Shown here: piece by piece, positions 48,018-59,600 of the stretch
How positions within the stretch are numbered: position 1 is the stretch's first letter
Layout of the letters: every line of letters begins with the position of its first letter
Origin: Hirundichthys speculiger
Taxonomy: Eukaryota > Chordata > Actinopteri > Beloniformes > Exocoetidae
Length of the DNA: 64,000 nucleotides
Direction: 5' to 3'
NCBI GenBank assembly: GCA_018398805.1
Contig: JAGFBZ010000290.1
Coordinates: 1,488,001 to 1,552,000, forward strand
The notes under the pieces: model-generated
What the model saw: the letters and a program-made list of their open reading frames with translations, nothing else
Database searches by the model: none
What the model was told of the DNA's origin: nothing
Program-made: the position numbers and the translations under genes

Positions 48018-49800
48018 ATGGGTCGCTCTCAGGAGCTCAGTGAATACCAGCGTGGAACTGTGATAGGATGACACCTGTGAAACAAATCCAGTCGTGGAAT
48101 TTCCTCACTCCTAAATATTCCACAGTCAACTGTCAGCTGTTTTATAAGGAAATGGAAGTGTTTGGGAACGACAGCAACTCAGACATGAAGTGGTAGGACA
48201 CGTAAACTGACAGAGCAGGTCAGTGGATGCTGAAGCGCATAGTGCAAAGAGGTCACCAACTTTCTGCAGAGTTAATCATTACAGACCTCCAAACTTCCAT
48301 GTAGCCTTCAGATTAACTCAACAACAGTGCAGAGAGCTTCATGAATGGGTTTCCATGTTGGAGCAGCTGCATCCAAGCCAGTGTTGGGCAGGTTCACTTT
48401 CTGCACAAACTAGTTAAGTTCATAGTTCACAGAAATTAAGATGAACTTGTTCAGTTCACCATTTCAAAAAATAACTAAATATTTCATTTTTAGTTCTTTT
48501 TTCTTATTCTTTTTTTTAATGTTGCTGCGAGCAATTATTTGTCAAAATGATTGCCACTGCCCATATACTACACCACCACAAACAGCAATTATTGTTTCCA
48601 TTTTATCTGTTGAAAACTATGTGTCCAATTCAGAATCTTTATCCAACCAGGGTTCACATGAGCATTGAAGGGACAGCCCATGTAGAACTATAATTTCCAT
48701 TTCAGCTTCTCTCTACAGTATATTAAAAATTAGGAGGAAAAACCTTGCTGCCAAATGGTCTTTATTATAAGACCAAAATAGGTCCTTAAGGTGCAAATGT
48801 TTTTCCCCCATTTCAATATTTAAATCTCACACTCCAAAGATTATAGTTTAACCTTTTGAGTCGGGCGCACTCCTCCGGCTCTGGGTGACTGCAGCTTTCA
48901 TCTTCCTCCATGATTGTTTTAAACATTTGATGACACAATTGTTAGCATGACATAAGTGACAGCCCGTGTTGCCATGTTTGACTGCTTTCCAAAGATACAT
49001 ATTAGACTCGTTTGTGGTGTGTTTTAAATGGGGTTCACTGGAAACCTGGCATGGTTTTGACCGTGCATGAACTTTGAAAGAGCGTCGTTCACAATCGCCC
49101 AAATGAACTCGTTCATGCCCGATGCTTGTCAAGGGAAACGAGAGCACATTCAGTTCACGTTCGCACAAAATACGAAGTAGATCGTAAACTTTCGTTCAAT
49201 GAACGCGTTCAGGTACAACACTGATCTAAGCCGTACATCACCAAGTGCAATGCAAAGCATTGGATACAGTGGTGTAAAGCACACCACCACTGGACTCTAG
49301 AGCAGTGGAGGAACGTTCTCTGGAGTGACGAATCACACTTTTCCATCTGGTAATCTGATGGAAGAGTCTGGGTTTGGTGGTTGCCAGGAGAACGGTACTT
49401 GTCTGACTGCATTGATCCAAGTGTAAAGTTTGGTGGAGGGGGGATTATGGTGTGGGGTTGTTTTTCAGGAGCTGGGCTTGGCCCCTTAGTTCCAGTGAAA
49501 GGAACTCTGAATGCTTCAACATACCAAGACATTTTGGACAATTCCATGCTCCCAACTTTGTGGGAACAGTTTGGACCTGGCCCCTTCCTCTTCCAACATG
49601 ACTGTGCACCAGTGCACAAAACAAGGTCCATAAAGACATGGATGGAGGAGTCTGGTGTGGATGAACTTGACTGGCCTGCACAGAGTCCTGACCACAACCT
49701 GATAGAAGACCTTTGGGATGAATTAGAGCAGAGACTGAGAGCCAGACCTTCTCAGCCAACATCAGTGTTTGATCTCACAAATGCACTTCTGGAAGAATGA
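48018..49800 (+). pseudogene. Tc1 transposase, interrupted and with stops
   Basis: The reading starts at ATG 48018 (MGRSQELSEYQRGTVIG) and meets a TGA at 48069-48071. The N-terminal helix-turn-helix part is further broken, then a hAT-type insertion (48379-49223) splits the gene. After the insertion the catalytic domain is well kept: WSDESHFSIW (Asp codon 49327-49329), an in-frame TAA at 49351-49353, [29 protein letters not shown] (Asp codon 49600-49602) and [16 protein letters not shown] (Glu codon 49705-49707). Exactly 102 nt lie between the second Asp codon and the Glu codon, giving an intact D34E spacing. From 49381 the frame is open to the stop at 49798-49800. The source was a DDE cut-and-paste transposase; this copy cannot make it. 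Confidence 0.92.
48379..49223. mobile_element. hAT-type MITE (845 bp) nested in Tc1
   Basis: Left end cagtgttgggcaggttcact; right end on the complement cagtgttgtacctgaacgcg. An 8-bp target duplication flanks it with one mismatch: atccaagc at 48371-48378 and atctaagc at 49224-49231. Subterminal DNA is rich in GTTCA/TGAAC motifs (aactcgttcatg, cgttcaatgaacg). No transposase frame; a minus-strand open frame at 48848-49168 lacks known motifs. The 8-bp duplication and CAGTG ends assign it to hAT. Confidence 0.9.
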
Positions 49801-50059
49801 TCAAAAATCCCCATAAACACACTCCTAAACCTTGAGGACAGCCTTCCCAGAAGAGTTGAAGCTGTTCTAGCTGCAAAGGATGGACCCACGTGATATTGAT
49901 TAGGAATGGGATGTCATTAAAGGTCATATGTGAGTCAAGGCAGGTGAGCAAATACCTTTGACAATATAGTGTATTTTGTCCATTTTCTTTTTCATGACCT
50001 GCTGGAGGAAACACTTTTGTAATTTAAGTTTTAGTTGGGATACCAATATCCCAAGAGCT

Positions 50060-50180
50060 GGAGGATGTAGCTCGGGAGAAGGAGGTCTGTTCCTCTAAGC
50101 TTAGGCTTCTGCCCTCAAAATCCAAACATGGATAAGTAGAAGTGGATGGATGGATGGATGGATGGATGGATGGATGGATG
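50060..50180 (+). repeat. LINE tail with (GATG)n
   Basis: ggaggatgtagctcgggaga and aggcttctgccctcaaaatc, then catggataagtagaagtgga, end in about nine GGAT units (50142-50180). This matches the order of a teleost LINE 3' end (ggataagcggaag then GATG repeats), as described for Rex3-type RTE elements. No coding part remains. Confidence 0.65.
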
Positions 50181-50194
50181 CTGACGGTGCCATA

Positions 50195-50395
50195 ATGGAC
50201 ACATTTGACAAAACTGGAGGGTGGAGGTGGATCATTGTGTAGAATACAGCACCTCTAACCCCGGAGGTCAGCAATTCAATCTCAAATGCTGCTTCAAAGC
50301 AAATTGGTTTTGGGCAAGACACTGAACCCACGTTGTTTCTTGATATGTTCATCAGGGAGCGATTGTTGAAACAAAAAAATGCTATATAGTTCATA
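50195..50395 (+). mobile_element. Decayed tRNA-derived SINE, V-SINE-like
   Basis: A degenerate B-box-like ggtcagcaattcaatctc (50265-50282) is followed by ttttgggcaagacactgaac and, near the end, aaaaaaatgctatatagttc. The series 'ttgggcaagacacttaaccc ... aaagcgctatataa' is familiar from fish tRNA-derived SINEs. It is a different family from the three copies named elsewhere. Boundaries are approximate. Confidence 0.5.
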
Positions 50396-52857
50396 TATAT
50401 ATATACAAACACACAGTAAAGCACTGTTTCACCTAAACAAGGTTAAAAATATATACATATGGACTATTTCAATGTCAAGACTTCTTTTCATACCATCACT
50501 ATATGTGTGTGTGTGTGTGTTGGTGTGTGTGTGTGTGTGCGTGTGTGTGTGTGTTTGTTTTGCTCATCTTGTAAGGCCATAAATGTGATTACACAGTCAT
50601 ATTGTGGGGACTCTGTCTGAAAACAAAATACATGTCTTTATATGGTAAGTCATTAATATCTATAGTGGAGACTTGTTTTATATTAGGCTGGATTAAAGGT
50701 CAGAGGTAGTTAAGTAAAGGGTATGGTTAGGTTAGTTTCGAGGAAATTAAAGGAAATCAATATAATGTCCTCTGAAGCGATGGAAGCTCAACTGTGTATG
50801 TGTCAGCCAGTATATTTAGACATGCCAACATGCCTCCACAGGCAATCCTGTTCTCCGTTACCATGGAAATGACAGAGCCAAATTGTCAGTTTGCACTAGA
50901 AAAGAAGGGTAAGTGATGCAGAGACTTGATGTCCTTGTGTGTGTTTGTGCATGTCTGTGTCTGTGTATGAGAAAGAGAAGGGCTCGAGTGCATTAACCAC
51001 ATTCATGTGTTTGACTTTGTGCAGACGTGTCCCTTGAAGAGGGTCTACAGGGATGATATGAATTTGTTTTTGTTATTGAGTCTGATAAAACAATATTAAG
51101 GGCACTATGCCCTCTGCTACTAAATGTCTCTTTGTGTTTGACCAGGAAATTAAATCTTTCTTGCTCTTCAGACAACACTGAGCCATCTGATCTCCAACAT
51201 TGTCTTTACGTTATCGACCTTTTGTGCATGGCAGTCTCTTTTTCATTATCTCCTTAGACATTTTCACATCTCTTTTTCTGTCTCTTTTTTTTGATGGTCT
51301 CTCTCCATTTGACTCTGCATCTCACCATGATTGCTCAGCCCTGTGCGATCATGGTGAGAGGCAATTGTTCAGAAAGGAAGCCTACAAGAAAGATCATGAG
51401 GTTCGATGAGGTTCATTTAACCGCTTTTGGGGGGCCTTTCACTCCACAGAAGCTAAATAAAATAAATAATAAAAATTTGGAAAAAGGACCGTTTCAGAAT
51501 GTTCTCCTTTACAGAAGTCAAAAGACATTTTCCTTGCACGCTCAGGAAAAATGGAGTATACTCCTGGAGATATTTAGATAAATTGTTGTAGGTAAACAGT
51601 TGCTCACATCAGGTCAATTAGATACAGTACAGCCCCATCCAGACTTTCCTATTTCACTTCACCAAATGTGTTAACTTACTATGACACATCTGGGATGATG
51701 CTAATTGGATTCACAGCACATTCCAGAAGTGTAACTTCATTTGAAAAAACACAAGACAGCGTGGTAGACGAAGAATAGTGGCTAGGCAGCCAGCCTCCGA
51801 GTGAAACATCTCCATGTGAAAAGATTTTGTATCTTTCTTACAGTGTAGTTTAGTTAAATCTAATGAGAAATGTGTGATTCAGATTGTAAATCAAAATTCT
51901 TTTGAAACATAAATCTCCTGTCCCTCATACTGTAAACTAGTTTTTCTCTTTCCCTTCATTAGCAGAGAGCAGATGAAGAAGGTGATAATGTTGCAGTCAC
52001 TGTCTAAAAGAGCTTGATAGTGGACGGTGTTAGTGATGTTCTGTCACTGTAAATAATTTAGCATGTTGATCTTACCATTTAGCTCAAGTATTGCTTTCAG
52101 CCTAAAAACAAGACACCACTGCAAAGGCCCCTCAAGCAAGAATCTCCATCATGTATTTGTTGAATGTCTCTGAGAGAGTGAAAGGGGTTAGAAAAGTAAA
52201 GGGCAAAAATGTCAGTAGTGATGCTGCTTGAGAAAATGTTGGCACATGTATTGTGGGAAATTACAATGTAATTATTTTGTCAGATCCTTAATAGTCCTCT
52301 AACCTCGGGGTGCATTGTTTACTTTTCAGTAATGACACTGCACTGACAATGATTTAAGTGAAAGTAAAACTGCACCCCGCAGTAAATTGTGGGGACAACA
52401 TCAGCACAATTCTCTTCAAACAAGGGGCATGTAGGCGTGAAAATACACCAGCAGTATGGGCTCAAACTCCACCCCAAAACGAGGAGATAATGAAGGGTTT
52501 AAATGGGAAAAGCAAATCTGACAGAATACACTGAAAATGCTCATTTCCTCCACCGTCCTCCCAATGTTTTTCTTGAATGTTTTTTAAAATGCTTTATATT
52601 TTTGTGCCGAATGTCACCCTTTTGATGCTTGCATTCAACTCCATACAATCAATAGAGATATTGAAAATATATTGTATACGCAAACACGCAAAAATATTTC
52701 TCAATAAGCTGTGCACGTTTCTTGAGGTCATACCTTGGAGAGAGGTCAGTCTTTGTGTATTTCTTGTTTGTGTGCATTGGAGAGGTTTCCTTGAAAAGCA
52801 AACATAATTTATTGCCACATTGAAGGGAAAGGATGAAATGTAAGATTATTTCAAGAA
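50396..52857. other. Unannotated sequence with GT microsatellite
   Basis: A GT tract with two interruptions lies at 50505-50553. Nothing else is recognised. Confidence 0.45.
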
Positions 52858-53296
52858 CTACAACCCTAGTTTCAAAAAAGTTGAGATGGTGTGTAAAATG
52901 TAAACAAAAACAGAATGTAATTATTTCCAAATTTTTATAAACACATATTTAAACACAAAGTTGTCCAGTTGCCTTGTCCCTGGCAGACAGACTGTCCCCC
53001 TGATTCTCTGAATCTTTTGGTGATATTATGAACTATAGATGGTGGGATCTTCAAAGTCTTTGCAATTTGACTTTGAGGAGCATTTTTCTGAAATTGCTGC
53101 ACAATTTTTAGACAGAGATTGGTGAACCTTTGACCATCTCCACATCCAAGAGGCTCTAGCTCTCTGAAATCCTCCTTTTATACCCTGTCAAGTTACTGAC
53201 CTGTTGCCAATTAATCTAACTAGTTTTCAGAAGCTCTTCTTTTTATTTTTGATTTGCACTAAATACTTTTCCAGTCTTTTTGTTGCCCTTGTTCCA
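52858..53296. mobile_element. Teleost DNA-transposon remnant (aaaaaagttg family)
   Basis: The left end is acaaccctagtttcaaaaaa followed by gttgagatggtgtgtaaaat and acaaaaacagaatgtaatta. The right part contains tctctgaatcttttggtgat, atggtgggatcttcaaagtc, cctccttttataccctgtca and cttttccagtctttttgttg. Both parts match, in order, an abundant fish DNA repeat whose end reads ACAACCCYRATTCCAAAAAAGTTGGGAC. The middle is deleted compared with that pattern. The superfamily is not certain to me. Confidence 0.6.
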
Positions 53297-53729
53297 TAGC
53301 AAAGTTCAGCTGTAGTATTTGCATACACACACACACGTGCAGACACACACACACGCACACAGATTAGATTTATTTGATTATCCGACAGGGAGATGAAGCA
53401 GGAATGTGACATCCAAAAATGGTGTTCTTGTTACAGTTGGCAATAGAGGATGTTCTGCTCCTGCTTAATCCAATAAAAACAAATTCTCAATTCTGCCTTG
53501 CTTCTAATGCATAAAGCAGAGGAAACCTGTTGACTTGATGGCGCAAAATTAGCGTTTTCAGATTTAGCAATAGGTTGGCATTAATATTCACTCCAGGAGA
53601 AAGCTAAAGCATTTTGTTTATGATAGTTTTGACACTAGTCCATGTTTGTAAACAACATTCAAACTTTCTTGGGTTTGGCTCTTTTGTACTGCACAGAGGT
53701 GGGGTAATAGCAGTGATCAAACTGCAGAA

Positions 53730-54342
53730 AGTGAAGGAAAATGAAAGGATGGGTATAGGGCTATATTCTCCTGTCACATTCAGCCAAATGCTAAAATCTT
53801 CATGGGAATGTGCTTTATTGTGCAGATGGATAATGACTCATATTGTGAAAGCTGCTCAAGACTTCTTTAGGGCAAAGAAACAGAGTATTCTGAATCTCAA
53901 CCCAACTGAACATGTTTTTCAGTAACTGAAGACAAAACTGAAGGCAGAATGGCCACAAACAAGTAGAAACTGAAGGTGGCTGCAGTAAAGATCTGACTAA
54001 ACATCTCTGGGGTTGAAAAGTCAGGATTTGATGATGTCCATGGGCTCCAGACCTTAAGACAGTCATTAACTGTGAAGGATTTTCATCCAAGTATGGAAAA
54101 TTATGGATATATTTAAAATTATGGCACTTTTTCCAAATACTTTTGAGTCCTGAAAATGAAAGTGTTTTGTTTAAAATGGCTGTAATTCCCAAATGCTAAA
54201 TACCATTTTTTTTGTGAAACCTCTTAAATTAAAGATGGAAGTCTATACGTTGATCACATCTTGATTGTTTGTTTTATTTTTAATCCACTGTGGTTAATAT
54301 AAAGGCAAATATGACAGAATATCCATCTGGTCCCAACTGTAA
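53730..54342 (+). pseudogene. Mariner/Tc1 element 3' relic
   Basis: The first catalytic part visible is gtgcagatggataatgactc (VQMDND, near 53821-53840). It is followed in another frame by IVKAAQDFFRAKKQ and LNLNPTEHVFQ, the usual region of the last catalytic Glu. Compared with the family layout, the few codons for WPSQSPD just before NLNP are missing. Downstream come ctgaaggcagaatggccaca, gatgatgtccatgggctcca, ggattttcatccaagtatgg, ccaaatacttttgagtcctg, tgattgtttgttttattttt and a closing ...cccaactgta at 54342. That is the order of a fish Tc1 family 3' half and terminal repeat. The N-terminal half is absent or unrecognisable. A fourth Tc1 family in the window, by far the most decayed. Confidence 0.8.
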
Positions 54343-55900
54343 TTCTTAAATATGTGACCAAGCTTTAAATCTTTATAACATGAGTGAGAATTGATGTACA
54401 ACATATCCAGTTCCTGTTGGAGTTCTTTCTTCACGATCTATCGAGGACTACTATCCATCTCAAGCAATACACACAATTCTCACACCCTCAAGCCACTCAT
54501 CCATGTAAAAATAGATGTTTTATGAAACCTCATTAAACATGTTTAATTATGCAAATCATGGTGTAATGTGTTGAAAAGGTCATTCAATTTTTTGTAAACT
54601 GAATGTCCATATCTGACGATGATTTAGTGTCCCACAACCTGCATTAGGCAGTATAATATTTTTATAAAAATTATTTAAAATAGCTTTTCTATTTACTCCC
54701 CCTAAAAGCACTTCAATTCCTCCTCCAGTGTAATCTAAAAGGTTAACTGCCTTTTCTAATGACTCTTGCATGTCTGTGTTAAGTTCTGCTACACTTTTGT
54801 GAGGCTTATTTCAACCTAAGTGAAACTCAGTGAACATGTGTTGGAAGAGCGTTAGCTAAATAGTGCGACAGTATCTAGTAAGTGTCTATTTTTTTTGTTT
54901 TAATTCTATTTCCCCACTTAAGAAAATAAAGAAACCAGTAGAAAGTGAGGAGGGACTGGGGACAGCTGTGATAGAAAACCTGTTGCAGTTAGCAGTCTCT
55001 CGGTAACCCGAGAAACAACCAACCGGAGGATTAAAAACTGCCGTCACCTTGGGAACAGAATGGAATGGAGAGAAAAGGGGGAAAGAAATTAAGTAGAGAT
55101 TCGATGGAAAATCATTATGATGTTTGCTTTTGCATAATAGGACGCTACACTGTGTGTGTGTGCTGGTCACAAAAGAAAAGAAATCAAGGCCTTCGGGGAG
55201 GAATTGATCAGCACACTCTTCCTCTCAGCTGAGCGTTCTGATAGATAAAGCTATTATGTAAATTATAGTTCCTGCATTTGTGCTGCAGATCCTAATTTTG
55301 CCTTCTGTGTTTCTGCCTCCTTCACACAGACATCTAAAAGGGTGTGGGGGTTATCTGGGTGTCATAGATTTGTAGCAGCTCTACTATAAGCAGTGAACTA
55401 CACTGATCTATGAGTCATGGTAAGACTACGATGACAACAGAGTGCTGTACCCAGGCCTGTTGTCCCTGAAGGGTTAGATTACCTCTTCTGCATTTTACAA
55501 ACTAGGCCTACTCTGCAGATTCTGTTTGAAATATGTTGATCTTGTAACTCCACCAATCTCTTTTAAAAGAATGTATCTTTTACATGTGTTCAAAATACGT
55601 TTAGGAGCATTGAGGGATGCCTCAAATCAGCTGGGAGAGTAGCTTTAGGAAGGCCCCTGCTGATCCAGTACAAAAAAAACACCTCGTAATTTTGGAAGTT
55701 CTCATCACAATGTCTGACTCATCCCATCATACCGCTTTTTTAAAGAAGCAGCAGAAAACAAAATCACACAATCTTCAAACAACTTCCACAAAACAAAACC
55801 TCACTTTTGTTTTTCTTCAGAAGTGTCAGAAGTCAGAAGTGCAACGCAAATATCAACAAAAGAACTGCACTCATAATGTTATATTTATGACTGAATCAAA
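54343..55900. other. Unannotated sequence, no gene seen
   Basis: A 63-codon minus-strand frame at 54580-54771 is not recognised. The rest holds no repeat or gene that I can name. Confidence 0.4.
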
Positions 55901-55940
55901 GTGTGTGTGTGTGTGAGCGGGGGGGGGGGGGGGGGGGGGG
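55901..55940 (+). repeat. (GT)n followed by G22
   Basis: Seven GT units (55901-55914) lead into gagc and then 22 consecutive G (55919-55940). The G run sits at the 5' end of a SINE copy. Homopolymer G of this length is uncommon and can form quadruplexes. It may also be a length error in the assembly. Confidence 0.93.
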
Positions 55941-56120
55941 TGATCAGTGCAGGCAGCCCATCTACAGAGGCTATAGTCCTCATGCAACAGTCACAGGTTC
56001 CACTCCCAGCCTGTGTGAACCTTTGTTGCATGTCTTCCCAGTTCTTTCTGTCCTATTTCTTGTCTCTCCTTCACTGTCAAATGAAGGCCACTAGTGCCAA
56101 AAAAAAAAAGAAAAAAGAAA
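55941..56120 (+). mobile_element. tRNA-derived SINE (copy 2, 5' truncated)
   Basis: Starts within the tRNA-like head (gcaggcagcccatctacaga), continues to a degenerate B box (caggttccactccc, 55993-56006), then ttgttgcatgtcttcccagt, atgaaggccactagtgccaa and an A-rich tail at 56100-56120. The order is the same as copy 1 at 12650-12857 on the other strand. The A box is lost at the G22 junction. Confidence 0.8.
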
Positions 56121-56214
56121 GTGTGGAGAGGGATCATTCAATTTACATTACTCATTAACAATGTAGCCAGGATCTGCTGTTAGAAAATATAATTTAAAAA
56201 TGTACAGCTGATTC

Positions 56215-56219
<5 letters not shown>

Positions 56220-56256
<37 letters not shown>

Positions 56257-56571
56257 CTCACAAAGCTGTGAAGCACATAAAAATACCTGATTGGATGTCT
56301 GCATGTATTTTCTTTTTCTTTTTTTTTTTTTTTTTCCTGAAATGAATGTTCTTGTATCATTTTCACAGATGCAAAATCCAGACCTCATCGTTCACTCTGA
56401 TTTTTTTTTTTTTTTTTTAATCCCTTGACTCTGTCTTTCGTTTTCCGTCATCCCTCATAGGTCAGGTCAGGTCCTTCCAACAAAGCTTCAAAGTAATCAT
56501 CGTAATTTATGTGGGAAGGATTAGAGATGAGGCCTGACAGAAAATCTGTCTGAAAGGGCTCCTGAATATTG

Positions 56572-56604
<33 letters not shown>

Positions 56605-56605
56605 T
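56220..56605. repeat. Cluster of microsatellites: (GT)17, poly-T, (ATT)n
   Basis: (GT)n at 56220-56254, T-rich with C interruptions at 56310-56336, T18 at 56402-56419, and T9 followed by about eight ATT units at 56572-56605. Confidence 0.9.
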
Positions 56606-59600
56606 TATGTATACTGCTTTAAGATCTGCATGCTTATAATTTGTGACAAGGGGGAAAAAATAAACAAAATCACAACAGTTCAGTTAGGTTCAGTAGTTAT
56701 TATCATGAGTGTGCACAGCATATTGTACACATTCCATTATAGAAAAACCAGGTGTATTTGATCTAAATCTTGTTCTCTTTTTAGAGTTTAGATGTTTTCC
56801 ATCTGAGAGCTTTAAAAACATACCCAAATAAAGGTTTCACATTAATTACTGATCCAACAAATGTCAACAGAATTATGGTACACAATCTACAACGATACTA
56901 CAAATTGTAATTAATGCGTTTGATATTTCACTACTGTGAGGTAGACGGAGGTACCAGCCTGCTTTAAATGTCCGTAAAACACACTGAAAAAACCCCACAA
57001 ATAAACACAGAATGAGAGATGGAACAGGAGAGGCTGCAGAGTGACTGGTGACAGCTCGATCAGAAAGTTATATTTCTCTCTTCCTCTGACTGATCTCACA
57101 GGAAACAGATGAACAGCCTCTGTATCCTGGCAACAGCCCTCTTTGTGGGGCACTGAGAAATGGACAGGATGCATGGGTGTGTTCGTGTGTCAGTGTGCAT
57201 GTGTGTGAATAATGAATCTAGAATATAATTGTGTCCTAAAGTCTGTCAGGCTCAGCAGTTGGTCCATCTTGACACGCTCATGCTGTGCAGTCAAACCCTC
57301 AGAATGTTAGTTTAAACTTTCACCATGTTTTTCATATTGAAGTCTGTATGACATTAGAAGACATCTAAAATATTTTGTTGTATTGGCCTTTTTCATGTTG
57401 ACATTTTGACATCCAGCAGTGTGAAAAACTACAAGTTTAAATAATTGAATTAATGACAGCTGGATTCTGTGTGGGTGCTTCAATTTCAGGGTCTTGTTGT
57501 TTTACAGGCAAGCTCACTTTAAGTCTGTCTAAATTCAAACGGTCCTCCTCTGGACCTGCAGACTAAGGGATTGTCATGGTTTAAACCACCATTTACGTTA
57601 TTAATACGGGCTCTGGATGACAAGCCAGAACATCTGCTGTGGTGCAGCCATGTAAAACATTGAATATTATAATTTCGGTGAAGTGATACTGGAAAGTTTA
57701 ATTTTTAAAAGATACAATTCCTGTGACTACTTTGTGAACATTTGTACCCCCTCCTAAAAAACATAATTTTCTATGTAGATTCTTGTGAAGTCATCCAGTC
57801 ATCCGCTTTACAAAATAATTACTCAAATTCATCCATTCGAGGCACTTGCAGCATCAGCAGTCTGAATTCAGAGTTGCTGTTGTTGGCCAAAAAAGGACCC
57901 AGTGCCATGACTGCTCTGCTCTTTTTCATTCATCCTGCAGATGTATTCACTTTTCATCCCCGGGTTCAACATGAGCTCTCAAACTAACGCACGTCCACAT
58001 GAGGAGCATTACTCTGCTCTCGCACCACGCGAGACAGAACAACATGAAAACGACATGACTTGGAGAGATTAAGGGTGTTATTATTAGAAGGGGAAGTGAA
58101 GACAGGGTGACAAAAGGCATCATAAGGGTGAGAAAAATCAAAAAATTCTCTCGGCACATGTAAATATAATCCTACAGCATCAGAATGAGACACAGTCTGA
58201 CTAGGAGATGTTTTATGCCAGGCGTAAAAGAGATCTTTTGTGTACGTGTTTATGTAGGAAGTTGTGAGTAAATCAGTGTGTGGGAGTCATACGTTTGGCC
58301 TGTTTTATGGAGGCCCATTGTAAGAGCCAGCGATACCTGTGTGTGCTCGTTGATATGCAAGTGTGAGAGATATTGGCCTGTCTGGGTTGAAGAAGCAATG
58401 CACACCTTTTGTGTGTGTTTGTGTGTTTGTGCACGTGAGTGAGTGGCTTAATCCTCCCCGTCAAAATGATTTTATAACCCTCGCTCATCTCCTTCAGTCT
58501 TTCTAAACAGAGGAAGAGAAGATTAGTCACACCTCCTCTTCTCTTGCTCTGAGTCTCTTCCTTTATCCTCTGTTCCACAAGTGTGTATATGTGCGTGTGC
58601 ATGCATGCAATGTGTTTGTGTTTGTGTGTGGGCTCAGCAGTTTTACATAAAGCTCCATAGAAAAAGCAAAAGTCAAGCAGAGAGTCCTTGGCAGCAGAAA
58701 GCAATTGCTGCTCAATAGACCATTTTCTGCAAAGCTGACCCTGCCGTATTGAGTTATCTGTAGAGGAATGCGCACACACGCACACATCCTCACACACAAC
58801 AGGCTTTAGATAATAAAGCCGCAGCGAGAGATTCAACACCTTGCAAGAAAAGTTATATGCAAACGCACAGATGCAGGAACATTTACAGAAAATAGCTGCG
58901 CGAGACGAGCCCGTGTACAGTACTCAACACAAACACAAACATATCCTGCTTGTCCCTGGATGCACGTGCACACGCACGCAAAGCCTCACAAAGCTGTGTT
59001 TTTTAAGAATTATGTGCCCACGTTTGACTTGATAATGATAATTACCACCTAATCACATATTCACGCGGAGCATAATTATCACGCAGCTGTTTATACATAC
59101 TGTTTGTGTGTCAGAGTACGGGTTTGTACAATGTGTGTATGTGCACTTGGAGGTCAAAGGGAAATGGATGGCTTTCCCTCCATTGTGGAAGTGTGTCTGA
59201 TGACATCATGACCTACTCATCAACCACTCTGTCACCTTTGGCCTTTACCCAGGACAAGGGTTTGGGTCTATTTACACATTTACGTAACAAAGATCTGTAA
59301 TTTAGAGAAACTGCAATTTTTACCTCCTGTGTCACTGCGAAGATGCTGTAGTATACTATAAGGAATATGGGCATTTTTACACGCAGTGAAATTGTTGTAA
59401 AATGCTCTATTCTAATAATAGCCTTGTTTTTTTTCTCTTTCTTTCCCATGCACGCTTTTTCCATCTTGTTGGTGGTTTTGGATGGTTCTCTTTAAAGGTA
59501 AGAAACATGTGCAGACACCCACTGTATCAAATGCATTTACGTAGAGAGATACATAAATAGAGATGTAAAAATGGAAGTGATAGATTCCAGATGAAAAGCA

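Larger units (their letters stand above)
47883..49971 (+). mobile_element. Tc1 element split by a hAT-type insertion
   Basis: Both terminal repeats are present: cactatattgccaaaagtat at the left and its counterpart (cactatattgtcaaaggtat) on the complement at the right, with TA at 47881-47882 and 49972-49973. Without the 845-bp inserted MITE and its 8-bp duplication, the element is about 1.24 kb, a normal Tc1 size. It contains the transposase pseudogene at 48018-49800. A deleted relative lies at 45851-46041. Confidence 0.93.

Noticed and set aside
49209..49697. 162-codon minus-strand open frame
   Set aside because: It is the antisense of the conserved Tc1 catalytic region on the plus strand.
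55901..56158. Open frames with Gly runs (plus strand)
   Set aside because: They translate the GT repeat, the G22 run and a SINE.
58273..58839. 188-codon minus-strand open frame, the longest in the window
   Set aside because: Much of it is the complement of GT-rich sequence (His/Thr runs) and no domain is recognisable.
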